Shown here one piece after another: positions 45,669 to 54,709 of a stretch of DNA of 64,000 nucleotides (its first letter is position 1; every line of letters starts with the position of its first letter). A program made the position numbers and the translations under genes. Origin of the DNA: JAJEDW01 sp963555775 (lineage in GTDB: Bacteria > Acidobacteriota > Terriglobia > 20CM-2-55-15). Under the pieces are notes generated by a model that was not told the origin of the DNA, searched no databases, and was given only the letters and a program-made list of their open reading frames with translations. The stretch is from NCBI GenBank assembly GCA_963555775.3, contig CAUVWY020000010.1, positions 1,240,001 to 1,304,000 on the forward strand. Reading direction: 5' to 3'.

Positions 45669-46529
45669 GTGAACAAGGAACAAAGCCTCCAACTCTTTGA
45701 GGAAGGCAATCGCGCCTGGAATGCCTGGGCCGACGAAAGACTCGCCGAGAGAAAAGCGCTGGAGGAATCCGGTGATTGGATCGATGGAGGTCCCGGAAAA
45801 TGGAATGAGCAAACCCGCTCGTGGCACGAAATGGCCAAGGCGGATTTTTCGGGTCATCGATTCGAAACGGAAGCAAGGTTCGATCATTTCCGCTTTCCCG
45901 GCGATGCGGTGTTCGAGAGGGTGAGTTTTCTGGAAAGCGCGCGGTTCGATAGATCTGAATTCCTGGGCAAGGCGGAGTTTTCCGAAGTCAGGATCACCGG
46001 TTTCTGCGGGTTTGCGGGCGCGACGTTTCGCGCCACGGCTCTATTTGAAGAAGCGGCATTCATGGGCGATGTCAGTTTTCCCGGCGTCAACTTCTCGATG
46101 GACACGCGGTTCAATCGGGCGAGGGTACGCGGTGAAGCGCACTTCAACGGCACGCAGTTCAAGGGAAACGCTTCGTTCGAGTGGGCGGCATTCTCGGGCA
46201 GGACAGCATTTTTGGACGCGGAATTTTTCGACAAGGCCGATTTCAGGGACGCGACGTTCTCGCGTCGCGTCGTATTTGGCGGTGCGACGTTCTCCGACGC
46301 CGTCACGTTCGAACAGTCCAGTTTCGAAGGCCCGGCCTATTTTGGCGGGTCATCGTTTGCGCAGAGTGCCGAATTCAAGGCAATCAGGGTGAAGGGCCTG
46401 TTCTCCCTGCACAACGTGGCGTTCAGCCGGGTTCCGGATTTCTCGGAAACGCATTTCGAAGAGGCGCCGCGGTTCGACAACGTCGATCTGAAACCTGAGC
46501 GCTTCCGCAAGATCACGGCACGGAAATAG
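45669..46529 (+). CDS. Pentapeptide-repeat protein, N-terminal portion ending at an in-frame TAG
   Basis: A GTG start is preceded by AAGGAG. After ~60 residues a long run of five-residue repeats with a central Phe appears (ADFSG, ARFDR, AEFSE, AHFNG, ASFEW, ADFRD). This builds a right-handed beta helix. The frame is closed by TAG at 46527-46529, but the next codons continue in the same frame into a typical C-terminal domain (next entry). Confidence 0.85.
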   Translation: MNKEQSLQLFEEGNRAWNAWADERLAERKALEESGDWIDGGPGKWNEQTRSWHEMAKADFSGHRFETEARFDHFRFPGDAVFERVSFLESARFDRSEFLGKAEFSEVRITGFCGFAGATFRATALFEEAAFMGDVSFPGVNFSMDTRFNRARVRGEAHFNGTQFKGNASFEWAAFSGRTAFLDAEFFDKADFRDATFSRRVVFGGATFSDAVTFEQSSFEGPAYFGGSSFAQSAEFKAIRVKGLFSLHNVAFSRVPDFSETHFEEAPRFDNVDLKPERFRKITARK

Positions 46530-47108
46530 GATACCGATCCCTCGCGGCGCTGGCGCGCACATAGGAGGCTCGCCATCCAGGGTCAAGACCACGAGCGCGA
46601 GTTGCAGTTCCTGAAGGGCGAGATAACGGCGCGCCGCGGAACGCAGGACAAATTTTTCCATCTGCGATTCTGGGTCGGCTGGTTGTATCAGATACTGTCC
46701 GATTTCGGCCGCTCCATGGTGCGCCCCCTTTTTTGGCTGGGCATCGTTTTTGTGGCATTCACCGGCATTTACGCAAGTCAGAACCAGGCTGTATGGCAGC
46801 GACCGTTCGCGGCATCGGTCGCCTGCACGGCCGGTTTGGGCGACATTCGAGTGGCGGCTTTGGAGCTTTCTGTCCACAACACCGTTCCCTTCGCTCGAAT
46901 CGGCGCGTCCCCTCAGCTCGAGAGGATCTACGCGTGCCTCTACGGCATTCAAACGGACGTGCCATCGATACCGGGCCAGTTGCCGACGGGCTTCTCGCCC
47001 GCCGTTCCCTACGGAATCGCCATCGCGGGAGTCGTCCAGTTCCTTGTCTCTGCAGCGTTGATCGTTCTGTTCATGCTGGCGATCCGCAACCACTTTCGAA
47101 TCAAGTAA
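46530..47108 (+). pseudogene. C-terminal membrane part of the pentapeptide-repeat gene
   Basis: Immediately after the TAG the same frame reads WRAHRRLAIQGQDHERELQF then LKGEITARRGTQD, followed by two hydrophobic segments (FWLGIVFVAFTGIYAS; GIAIAGVVQFLVSAALIVLF). Pentapeptide-repeat proteins often have exactly this linker and membrane tail. A TTG at 46602 could allow separate translation. I infer one ancestral gene of ~480 codons, interrupted by one nonsense codon. Confidence 0.7.
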
Positions 47109-47540
47109 AACCGATCGACGCCCTGTCGGTGCATTCACGATTATGAAAGCGAATCGGGACCGACGCCGTTTTCACCGAGTTCCGAATCCCGAATGAATTT
47201 CTACCCGGGATCGACGATACGGATCGCCGAGTGGGGCCGCGACGTTCCTGTTAATAGTGACGCAGCGTCCTTGGTGTTACCATCCATTGCCGCGGAACTC
47301 GATCGGTTGTCCGCATATTCTCACCGTACCGATAGACGACGAACGCGATCGATCCGACGCTCGAACGCAAGAAGGGAGAAGGGCGCTGAAAATGAAGTAG
47401 AATGTTGATCTTCCTCCCTTCCGGTAAAATTGACAGTTGGCCACGCGGCAAAGGCGGCACACAGGACGCTGCCACCCGGGCCATCAAGTGCGTACTTGCC
47501 CGCCCGTTCAGAAGGCGGCGATAAGCGACGAAAACTGTCA

Positions 47541-47654
47541 ATGGCCGGGATGGCACGTGGGATGAGGATGAGCCGCTCTCAGTTCAATCGCCTGCTCGAT
47601 CCCGAACACGACTCCCTTGCGACCCAATACATCAGCGAACAGAATGACTATTGA
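47541..47654 (+). pseudogene. HTH antitoxin C-terminal remnant
   Basis: ARGMRMSRSQFNRLLDPEHD matches the tail of HigA/XRE-type antitoxins (usual RSQLDRLLDP). No start, no toxin. The surrounding 47109-47540 region has no other supported gene. Confidence 0.45.
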
Positions 47655-47883
47655 GTACGAATCGATTCCGCCCGAGGTCCAAGCCTCCGACCTGCACCTC
47701 GGCGAACCGGTCTGCCTGATTCAGCGGGGCCGGCGAAGGGAGGGCATTGTTGAAGGCATTCAACTTGCGCTGCCGCCTTACGGGCACGACAAGGTCATTG
47801 TCCGGCTCGATGCCGGTGGGCGCGTTCATGCAATCCCCGAACAACTGGAATGGGTCAAGCGGAGGCACGACCGAAGCGCATAG
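47644..47883 (+). CDS. Small hypothetical protein
   Basis: The ATG at 47644 (MTIEYESIPPEVQASDLHLG) overlaps the end of the antitoxin remnant. The 79-residue product has a beta-rich pattern (EPVCLIQRGRRREGIVEGI, KVIVRLDAGGRVHAI). Family unknown. Confidence 0.5.
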   Translation: MTIEYESIPPEVQASDLHLGEPVCLIQRGRRREGIVEGIQLALPPYGHDKVIVRLDAGGRVHAIPEQLEWVKRRHDRSA

Positions 47884-48327
47884 TCGCGCGAAAGTATATC
47901 GAGGACGGGCGGAAGCCCTCCAACAGCCCGGCCCGCCACACGGCCCGTCATCGTGACCAGCGCACCAAGGAGTGCGGGCACCGACGGTCTGGAAACATCC
48001 CTCAGCGGCTCTCGCCGGCGAATTCACGCCGCAATTCTTCAGCCCTGCGCAGCACGGCCGTCAAGAAACCGGATTCATAAGCGCCGGCCAGGGAACCTTC
48101 GACGAAACGGTCCTGCCGGATGAGCACGGTGAGGAGCCTGGCAATCGGTCATTCAACCCTCCCGCCGGCGATTTCGACGAACAACCCGTGAGAAAGGCGG
48201 GCTCGTCAACGTCAATTCAACTGACCGCGGGTGCGGTCTCGCACGGAACATGCCCGCAAACTCGATGTTATTCTCCTGACCGCCGGAAGTTCGCATAACG
48301 TTCAATACGCGTAACGCGGGGAAAGCC
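47884..48327. other. Intergenic with one family-2 element end
   Basis: AACAACCCGTGAGAAAGGCG GGCT at ~48182-48205 is a lone end of a family-2 element. The rest shows no supported gene. Confidence 0.45.
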
Positions 48328-48621
48328 ATGACAGTCACTGTTCGCGTTCCATCGATGCTGCGCGCCAGTTGCCGGGGTCTGCGAGAGATCTCTGTCTCGG
48401 CCGCGACCGTGCGCTCCTCACTGGAGGAACTGGAGCGAAGCCATCCCGCGCTCTATCGCTCGGTCTGCGACGAGACGGGCCGGGTACGCCGACACGTGAA
48501 TATATTCGTCAACACGTCACACATCCGCGATCTGGCGGCGCTGGAAACGTCGCTTGCGCCAGGGGACATCATCAGTATAATGCCCGCTGTTTCAGGAGGT
48601 TCGGAATGCCGCAACGAGTGA
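48328..48621 (+). CDS. MoaD/ThiS-like sulfur carrier protein
   Basis: This 97-residue ubiquitin-fold protein reads VTVRVPSMLRASCRG, RRHVNIFVN and PGDIISIMPAVSGG. The Gly-Gly that normally ends sulfur carriers is followed by six residues (SECRNE) because the gene overlaps the next one by 16 nt. Such carriers are activated as thiocarboxylates; here the extension would need removal first. Its neighbours (BNR protein, CysM, CBS) point to cysteine synthesis rather than molybdopterin. Confidence 0.82.
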   Translation: MTVTVRVPSMLRASCRGLREISVSAATVRSSLEELERSHPALYRSVCDETGRVRRHVNIFVNTSHIRDLAALETSLAPGDIISIMPAVSGGSECRNE

Positions 48622-49697
48622 TTCTCTCGATCGGAACCAAGAAGGGGCTCTTTGTAGCCGAGGCGGCGAAAAAGCGGCGCGGCTTCGTACTGCGTGGCCC
48701 GTTCGCACCCGGGGTCGCCGTCTATGCTTCCCTGATCGACCTCAGTGGCGAGCCGCGCATTTACGCGTCGAGTTGCAGCCCTTTCTTCGGCATGAAGGTA
48801 TTGGTCTCGTCCGATCTCGGCAGGACGTTCAGCGAAACGAAGTCGGCGCCCGCCTTTCCAAAGGAGGACGGCCGGGCGCTCGCCAATATCTGGGCACTCG
48901 AAGCGGGTGACAACAACGGGGAGCTTTTGTGCGGCGTCGAGCCCGCGGCCCTGTTCCGGAGCGGCGATGGCGGCGATTCCTGGGAACTGGTTTCCGGCAT
49001 CAGCGATCATGCGCATTCAAGACAGTGGCAACCGGGCGGCGGCGGACTCTGCCTGCACACGATTCTGCGCGATGGGGACCGGTTGCATCTGGGTATCTCG
49101 ACGGGAGGCCATTATCTGAGTGAAGACCACGACGAGACATTCGGGGCCTCCAACGATGGAGTCGGAGTCGGGTTTGCGCCCGACCCTTATCCTGAATTCG
49201 GCCAGTGCGTTCACAAGATTTCGAGTCACCCTAACGCTCCGGGCCGGCTCTACATGCAGAACCACGGCGGCACGCCCGAACTTCCCGGCATTGGCGTCCT
49301 CCGCAGCGACGACTACGGACACACGTGGCGATCGATCGCCGACGGACTGCCTTCCGATTTCGGGTTCCCGATTGTCACGCATCCCCACGATGCCGACACG
49401 GTGTACGTCGTACCGCTGGAAACCTCCACGCGCGCCTGTCCCGGCGGCGCGCCCGGGGTCTGGCGGAGCAGGAATGGCGGCGATTCGTGGAAGAAACTCA
49501 ACCGCGGCTTGCCCAAGAAGGACAGTTATTTCACGGTACTGCGAGACGCGATGGACATCGACGAACTCGCAACACCGGCCCTCTATATGGGAACCACGAC
49601 CGGGCAGCTCTGGATCGGGCGGGACGGCGGGAAAGAATGGAGCTGCCTGTTCGACTCGCTGCCCCCGATAAACTGCGTGAAGGTCGCTGTGGCGTGA
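48606..49697 (+). CDS. BNR/sialidase-like beta-propeller protein
   Basis: This 363-residue protein starts at MPQRVILSIGTKKGLFVAEA, inside the end of the sulfur-carrier gene. It contains repeated Asp-box-type motifs (SSDLGRTFSET, SGDGGDSWELV, SDDYGHTWRSI, SRNGGDSWKKL) of BNR/Vps10-like propellers. Despite the sialidase resemblance no catalytic set is seen. Family members are commonly encoded next to a MoaD-like gene; their role is unknown. Confidence 0.85.
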   Translation: MPQRVILSIGTKKGLFVAEAAKKRRGFVLRGPFAPGVAVYASLIDLSGEPRIYASSCSPFFGMKVLVSSDLGRTFSETKSAPAFPKEDGRALANIWALEAGDNNGELLCGVEPAALFRSGDGGDSWELVSGISDHAHSRQWQPGGGGLCLHTILRDGDRLHLGISTGGHYLSEDHDETFGASNDGVGVGFAPDPYPEFGQCVHKISSHPNAPGRLYMQNHGGTPELPGIGVLRSDDYGHTWRSIADGLPSDFGFPIVTHPHDADTVYVVPLETSTRACPGGAPGVWRSRNGGDSWKKLNRGLPKKDSYFTVLRDAMDIDELATPALYMGTTTGQLWIGRDGGKEWSCLFDSLPPINCVKVAVA

Positions 49698-50079
49698 ACT
49701 CGCGGAAGGATTTCGCTTCGGCGATGCTGACTATCCTTTTGGCGGAAGAGGAAGCGCAATGGGGATGGAACGGAAGCGACAGCGTCAGGAGACGTTGTGG
49801 GTGGCGACACAACAGTTGCCGCGGAGGAAGGGACACATGTTATACGACCGCCCGGATCACTGTAGGGGCGGTAATCGTGCAGTCATAGACTGCACCTACA
49901 GTGGGAGAGATTGTGCAGTCATAGACTGCACCTACAGTGGGAATGTCATAGACTGCACCTACAGTGGGAATGGGAGTGGGAGGGGGCGTGCGAGAAGTTC
50001 TACGCGAAGACGTTGCCGGACCCGAACCTGACCTGCTCGATGGTGGGTGTTATTGAAGCCGGCAGCCCTGGGGGAACCT
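49698..50079. other. Intergenic with tandem family-3 repeats
   Basis: Convergent spacer between the BNR and cysM genes. It holds the tandem repeats at 49876-49980 and no supported gene. Confidence 0.55.
49876..49980. repeat. Tandem half-copies of the family-3 palindrome
   Basis: The unit GTCATAGACTGCACCTACAG followed by TGGGA occurs three times in a row, the first two preceded by GTGCA. Spacing is ~37 and ~31 bp. These are right-half units of the palindrome at 56153-56220. Confidence 0.85.
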
Positions 50080-51036
50080 TCAGCGCTCCCATAGAGCCGT
50101 GCTCATGTAGCGTTCGCCGATGTCGTTGAGGATCGTGACGATGACGCCCTCTCCGATACGGCGGGCCGTTTCGTAGACACCTTGCAGGTAGGCGCCCGAG
50201 GACTGCCCTCCAAACAGGCCGTCTCGCGCCATCAGGGCGCACATGCGGGCCGAATCGTCACTTGAAACCCGGACCCGGGTGTCGACCAGGCTCCGGTCCA
50301 GAATCTTCGGAATGATGTCGCCGGGCGACTCCAGGGGTTTCAGGCCTTCGATTCCCGGAAAATCTTCGGGCACGATCTGAACGATCTCGACGCCTGGAAT
50401 CTCTTCCTTCAACCGCCGGCCCACACCGGTCAGCGTCCCTCCGGTACCGATACCGGTCACGAAATGCGTGATCCTGCCCCCGGTCTGTTCCAGGATCTCC
50501 GGCCCGGTCGTGTGGTAATGGGCCAGCCAGTTGTTGTCGTTCGCATATTGGTCGCAATGAAAGAACTCGTCGGCCCGCTCCGCCGCGATACGGTGGCATT
50601 CCCTCAGCGCCTCATCGTATCCCTCGATGGGGTCAGTCTCGATCAGAGTCGCCCCATGCGCCTTGATCCGCAGCTTGCGCTCGCGGCTGGCATTCCCGGG
50701 AACGACGATCGACACCGGAACCCGCATCATTGCGCCGATCATGGCGTAGGCGATGCCGGCATTTCCCGAACTGGAGTCCAACAGCGTACGGCCACCGGAA
50801 AACTCCCCGGCAATCATGGCTTCCAGCATCATTCGCCGGACCGGGCGATCCTTGAGACTTCCGCCGGGATTGGCGAATTCCGCCTTGGCGAGTATATGGA
50901 CACCCGGAAACTCTTCGCGAAAGCAAGTGATCTCCACCATCCGGGTATTGCCGATCAGTCCCAAGGCGGGGTACCGCTTCTCGAATTCCGAATACTTCTT
51001 GTCCGGTGGAACGTTAGCTCGCAGGTTGAATGCCAC
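50080..51036 (-). CDS. cysM: PLP-dependent cysteine synthase, CysM-like
   Basis: The GTG at 51036 (VAFNLRANVPP) has GGAG 8 nt upstream; an open extension to 51291 crosses repeat elements and is rejected. The product has the PLP lysine in FANPGGSLKDRPVRRM, the substrate loop DSSSGNAGIAYAM and the phosphate cup GIGTGGTLTG. Length (318) suits O-acetylserine or O-phosphoserine sulfhydrylases. The nearby sulfur carrier suggests a CysO-CysM type reaction, by inference. Confidence 0.85.
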   Translation of the reverse strand: MAFNLRANVPPDKKYSEFEKRYPALGLIGNTRMVEITCFREEFPGVHILAKAEFANPGGSLKDRPVRRMMLEAMIAGEFSGGRTLLDSSSGNAGIAYAMIGAMMRVPVSIVVPGNASRERKLRIKAHGATLIETDPIEGYDEALRECHRIAAERADEFFHCDQYANDNNWLAHYHTTGPEILEQTGGRITHFVTGIGTGGTLTGVGRRLKEEIPGVEIVQIVPEDFPGIEGLKPLESPGDIIPKILDRSLVDTRVRVSSDDSARMCALMARDGLFGGQSSGAYLQGVYETARRIGEGVIVTILNDIGERYMSTALWER

Positions 51037-51085
51037 GGGGATGTCTCCAGTCGCCAAGCCGAAACGCGAGTGTACCGCAGACCCA

Positions 51086-51247
51086 AGGAGCCTGTGGTGA
51101 AACCTCGCGTCGCACCGAGACCGGTGAGGCGCGCGGCTGGCAAGGCGCGAGGAGCGAACATATTCCGCCATATGTGAACGACGAGCAACGCAGTCCAGCC
51201 GTGATGCATCGCCGTTCGAATGCAGCGGGGTTTCACCACAGGCTCCT
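51086..51247. repeat. Inverted-repeat element of another family (162 bp)
   Basis: The ends AGGAGCCTGTGGTGAAACC and GGTTTCACCACAGGCTCCT are perfect 19-bp inverted repeats. The interior (GCGCGCGGCTGG, GAACGACGAGCAACGCAG) has no coding content. Its right end touches family-1 copy 4, which seems to have inserted there. Confidence 0.85.
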
Positions 51248-51375
51248 AGCAGCCTGTCGGACTTTCGGCGTAAGTCCTTTGTTTTCAACAACGGCCCTTT
51301 TTAGCCCGAAACGGTAAACACAGTCATATGAATGACTTAGGTTTTTGATTCGGTGTTAGTCCGACAGGCTGCTAG
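51246..51375. repeat. Family-1 MITE-like element, copy 4
   Basis: This element is 130 bp with the same 18-bp ends, in the orientation of copy 1 but with the sequence of copies 2 and 3. It ends one base before the TGA stop of the cbs gene (51377-51379). Confidence 0.95.
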
Positions 51376-51376
51376 G

Positions 51377-52762
51377 TCAGGAGAACGTGCTCTCGTCCTC
51401 ATGACGCGTCAAAAACCCGATCAAATCCGATTTTGTGATGATGTCGAAACCGTCGGCCGACTGCACGAGAACAGCGGGGATATTGCTTTTCATATGTTCG
51501 GCAACAAGGCCGATCGAGGCGTCGCTGGGAAGGATGGGGAACGGCGGCTCCATGTATTCCGCCACGGACTTACTCCGGGCCGACGGGTCGGAAACCAGGA
51601 TGTCCAGGATGCGGGCTTCGCTGATGCTGCCCACCACCCCATCGGTTTCGACGATCGGCAATTGCGAAATTTCATGTTCTCGCATCAGGTTCACGGCATC
51701 CTGGATCGACATGGCCAGCGGAATCGACAGCATGGTCTCGGTACGGCGCGTCTTGCTTGAAACAACCTCGCTGGCACGCACGTTGACGGCGGATTCCAGG
51801 TACTGGTTCTCGCGCATCCAGTTGTCGCTGTAGATCTTGCTCAGATAACGCGCGCCGGTGTCCGGAATGACGATCACCATCACCGCATCCTCACCAAGGC
51901 TCTGGGCCCTCTTGAGCGCAACGTGCACGACCGACCCGGCGGAACCGCCCGCGAAAATCCCTTCCTGACGAGCGAGTTTCCGGGTGGTCAGGAAAGAGTC
52001 CTTGTCCGAAACCGAGTGCAATTCGTCGATAACCGAGAAATCGACGTTGCGCGGCTTCACGGTCTGTCCTATCCCCTCGACCTTGTACGGCGCCGGGTCC
52101 GGACGCTTCCCGGTCCGGAACATCCCGGCGAATATCGAGCCCTCCGGGTCGACGCCGATGACCTGAATATCGGGATTCCGTTCCTTCAGAAAACGGGCCG
52201 TTCCACTGATCGTGCCCCCGGTACCGACGCCGGCCAGAATGTGCGTCACGCGGCCTTCGGTCTGCTCCCAGATCTCGGGGCCCGTCGTCTGGTAATGGGC
52301 CTCGCTATTGGCCAGGTTTTCGTACTGATTCGGGAAAAAACTGTTCGGCAATTCCCGGTTCAGCCGCAGGGCGACGGAGTGGTAACTGCGCGGATCGTCG
52401 TGCTCCACCTCGGTGGGCGTTACTATGACCTCCGCGCCCAGGGCTCGAAGCGCGTCGATCTTTTCCTGGCTCATCTTGTCCGGCATCGTGAAGATGCACT
52501 TGTAACCCTTCACAGCCGCCGCCAAGGCCAATCCGACACCGGTGTTGCCCGAAGTGCCTTCAATGACGGTTCCGCCGGGAGGCACCTCACCGGCAGCCTC
52601 GGCGGCCTCGAGCATTCGAAGACCGATGCGGTCCTTGATGCTGCCGCCCGGGTTCATGTATTCCAGCTTGGCCAGAAGAGTCGGCTTCAGACCGGCGTTG
52701 ATCCTGTTCAGCCGTACGAGGGGCGTATTGCCGATGGTTTCCAGAATATTGCTGTACCACAT
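51377..52762 (-). CDS. cbs: Cystathionine beta-synthase with C-terminal CBS pair
   Basis: This 461-residue enzyme has a PLP domain (LETIGNTPLVRLNRI, MNPGGSIKDRIGLRM, EGTSGNTGVGLALA, GVGTGGTISGTARF) followed by two CBS domains (PLAMSIQDAVNLMREHEISQ; FPILPSDASIGLVAEHM). It condenses serine and homocysteine; the CBS pair is the regulatory module. It lies in the same direction as cysM with two repeats between. Confidence 0.92.
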   Translation of the reverse strand: MWYSNILETIGNTPLVRLNRINAGLKPTLLAKLEYMNPGGSIKDRIGLRMLEAAEAAGEVPPGGTVIEGTSGNTGVGLALAAAVKGYKCIFTMPDKMSQEKIDALRALGAEVIVTPTEVEHDDPRSYHSVALRLNRELPNSFFPNQYENLANSEAHYQTTGPEIWEQTEGRVTHILAGVGTGGTISGTARFLKERNPDIQVIGVDPEGSIFAGMFRTGKRPDPAPYKVEGIGQTVKPRNVDFSVIDELHSVSDKDSFLTTRKLARQEGIFAGGSAGSVVHVALKRAQSLGEDAVMVIVIPDTGARYLSKIYSDNWMRENQYLESAVNVRASEVVSSKTRRTETMLSIPLAMSIQDAVNLMREHEISQLPIVETDGVVGSISEARILDILVSDPSARSKSVAEYMEPPFPILPSDASIGLVAEHMKSNIPAVLVQSADGFDIITKSDLIGFLTRHEDESTFS

Positions 52763-52791
52763 GGGGTTCGTGTGGGAGGACAGGGGTAAGG

Positions 52792-53841
52792 CTACCGCCT
52801 TGTCGCGCCAACCCTTCGAGACTTCTTTGTTGTCCTGGCCTTCGCCGGTGGAGCGATCGTGACTTCGGTCCGGTAACTCTCCAGCATTCGTTTGAGATTC
52901 GATTCGACCCGGCGACGCAACCGGTCAGGCGAAAGAACCACGGCGGACGGCCCGAAGCTGAGAATCCAGCCCACGAGTTCGAACTCCCCGCCGACGTGGA
53001 GGCTCATCGTCATTTCGCCGTTGCCGACATCGCGCACTGTCTGCGAGGGATGCCACGCGCGCGACCGCACATACTTCGCCGAGTCCGCTTTGAACAGGAT
53101 CTCCACGTCGAACGGCTCTTCCTTGACCAGGCCGAAAGACGATTCCAGATAGGTTTCCACCGAAAAATCCGCTGGCCTTTCAAAGGTGGTCCCGAGTTTC
53201 TCGATATCCTCGATCCGCTCGACGGCAAACGTTCGGATCTGTTTGTACTCCTCGACAAAACCGAACAGGTAGATGCCGCCCCTGAAGTACATCAAGCGAT
53301 AGGGGTCGACGACGTAGTGTTTCTTTTTCTGACTGTGGACCGAAAAATAGTCCATGCGAATGCGGCGCTCTTCGCCGATCGCGTCCATCAACGTCCGGAT
53401 CGTATCCTTGTGCCGGTCCAGATCTTTTGGCGCATCGGCACGGACTGAAATCAGCTTGTCGAGACCGTCGAGAAATTCGATATTCTTCTCGGGCAGCGCG
53501 CTTTCGATCTTCTTGAATGCCGAATCGATGTCATCCGAGAACGGAGGCGCGAGCAGGGCACTCACCATGCTCCGGCTGAAATAAAGCGCCGCGAGTTCTG
53601 ACAGGGACAGGTGGGCGAGCGGAAGGCCTTTGTATTCTTCCGCCAGTCTCCAGTAGACCTTGCTTTCGTATCGCTCGTCATACAGCGGAAATCCGGCTTC
53701 CATCAGGGCGATCAGGTCCCGTCGAACCGTTTTTGTCGACACCGAATGCCGGTCGGCCAAATCTGGAACCGTGCTCCAGCGCGTCCTTTCGATCTGCTTG
53801 AGAATCGCCCACTGGCGAATCAACTGTGCGTTGCGTCCCAT
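52792..53841 (-). CDS. WYL-domain transcriptional regulator
   Basis: This 349-residue protein has an N-terminal DeoR-type HTH (VPDLADRHSVSTKTVRRDLI) and a WYL domain (MDYFSVHSQKKKHYVVDPYR, GIYLFGFVEEYKQIRTF) plus a WCX tail. WYL regulators sense nucleic-acid ligands and often control defence or repair genes. It is 30 bp upstream of cbs in the same direction; its targets are unknown. Confidence 0.9.
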   Translation of the reverse strand: MGRNAQLIRQWAILKQIERTRWSTVPDLADRHSVSTKTVRRDLIALMEAGFPLYDERYESKVYWRLAEEYKGLPLAHLSLSELAALYFSRSMVSALLAPPFSDDIDSAFKKIESALPEKNIEFLDGLDKLISVRADAPKDLDRHKDTIRTLMDAIGEERRIRMDYFSVHSQKKKHYVVDPYRLMYFRGGIYLFGFVEEYKQIRTFAVERIEDIEKLGTTFERPADFSVETYLESSFGLVKEEPFDVEILFKADSAKYVRSRAWHPSQTVRDVGNGEMTMSLHVGGEFELVGWILSFGPSAVVLSPDRLRRRVESNLKRMLESYRTEVTIAPPAKARTTKKSRRVGATRR

Positions 53842-53907
53842 GAGAATATGGTCTCCGTCAAGGCGGCTTCACGTCTTGTTTTTTGCCGAACCTCTAGAAA
53901 TTGCATC

Positions 53908-54225
53908 TTATGGTCGGGGGGTCATAAAGACAAGCAGTACGAGATTTTCTTCGGTCGTGTTCCGGACCCCATGATCCTCGCCAGGTTTGGCTATGACCGT
54001 TTCGCCCGGCCCCAGATCGCGTTCCTCCCCTGCGATGTGGAAGCGGCCCGAACCCTCGATGACGTAGTAGATCTTGTCGGATTCGGCATGACTATGGATT
54101 CGCTGTTCCTGTCCAGGCTGAAGGCAATAGAGGTCGCAGAAGTACTTCTCCGAGCCAAACAGCGGTACCTTCCGCATCTTGTCCCCGGAAAACCGGACTT
54201 CGTCTCGAATGCTCTTCGATTCCAT
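53908..54225 (-). CDS. Cupin-domain protein
   Basis: This 105-residue single-domain cupin starts at MESKSIRDEVRFSGD. The two cupin motifs are present: PGQEQRIHSHAESDKIYYVI and PGETVIAKPGEDHGVRN, with metal-binding His residues. Substrate unknown. Confidence 0.82.
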   Translation of the reverse strand: MESKSIRDEVRFSGDKMRKVPLFGSEKYFCDLYCLQPGQEQRIHSHAESDKIYYVIEGSGRFHIAGEERDLGPGETVIAKPGEDHGVRNTTEENLVLLVFMTPRP

Positions 54226-54421
54226 CGTGGGCCATTGTAGCAGGGGGGCATCAGAGACCGGGGGCCGTTCAAACCGAAATCGAAGATTTCCGGATCGTGA
54301 TAAGGACGAATCCAAAGACGATGGAAAACAGCTTGCGGGACAGAGGCCAACTCGCGAAGCCCCTCCAGGCTGCGATCCTTCGAGCCGGACGGGTCGCCGC
54401 AAGAGGCCTCGGGAGACGGTG

Positions 54422-54700
54422 TTAGCAGCCCGTGGCAGAACCCTACAGGGATCGCGTTACGAGCGCCATGGGGTCGTATGCGAGGCGCCACGACGAAGTC
54501 GATGTCCTCCATCGATCGAGGAGTGGCAACGTGGCAGATGGCCCGATGCCGCCGTAACCCGTAGGGCGCAGGGGGGTTCGGGTCACAGGCTTTGTCGTTC
54601 GTCGGTCACGATGCGAAACCATCGATCCGCTCCTCTCTTCGCGCCTGAAACCCGAAGACCCCTGCGCGCGACCCTGCAGGGTTCTGTCACGGGCTGTTAG
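54422..54700. repeat. Family-4 inverted-repeat element, copy 2
   Basis: The ends TTAGCAGCCCGTGGCAGAAC and GTTCTGTCACGGGCTGTTAG are inverted repeats with CCCTRCAGGG next to each. The interior shares ATCGCGTTACGA and GATCGAGGAGTGGCAACGTG with copy 1 (in inverse). It ends 9 bp before the gpmA start. Confidence 0.8.
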
Positions 54701-54709
54701 ACTTCCCGC

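Noticed and set aside
47972..48298. 108-residue plus-strand frame
   Set aside because: It includes a family-2 repeat end in its coding region and has no recognisable content.
49876..49980. Possible CRISPR array
   Set aside because: Only three units with very short, unequal spacers that include repeat sequence, and no cas genes in the window.
51037..51291. N-terminal extension of the CysM frame
   Set aside because: It crosses the 162-bp inverted repeat and part of family-1 copy 4; the GTG at 51036 has a good ribosome site and fits the family length.
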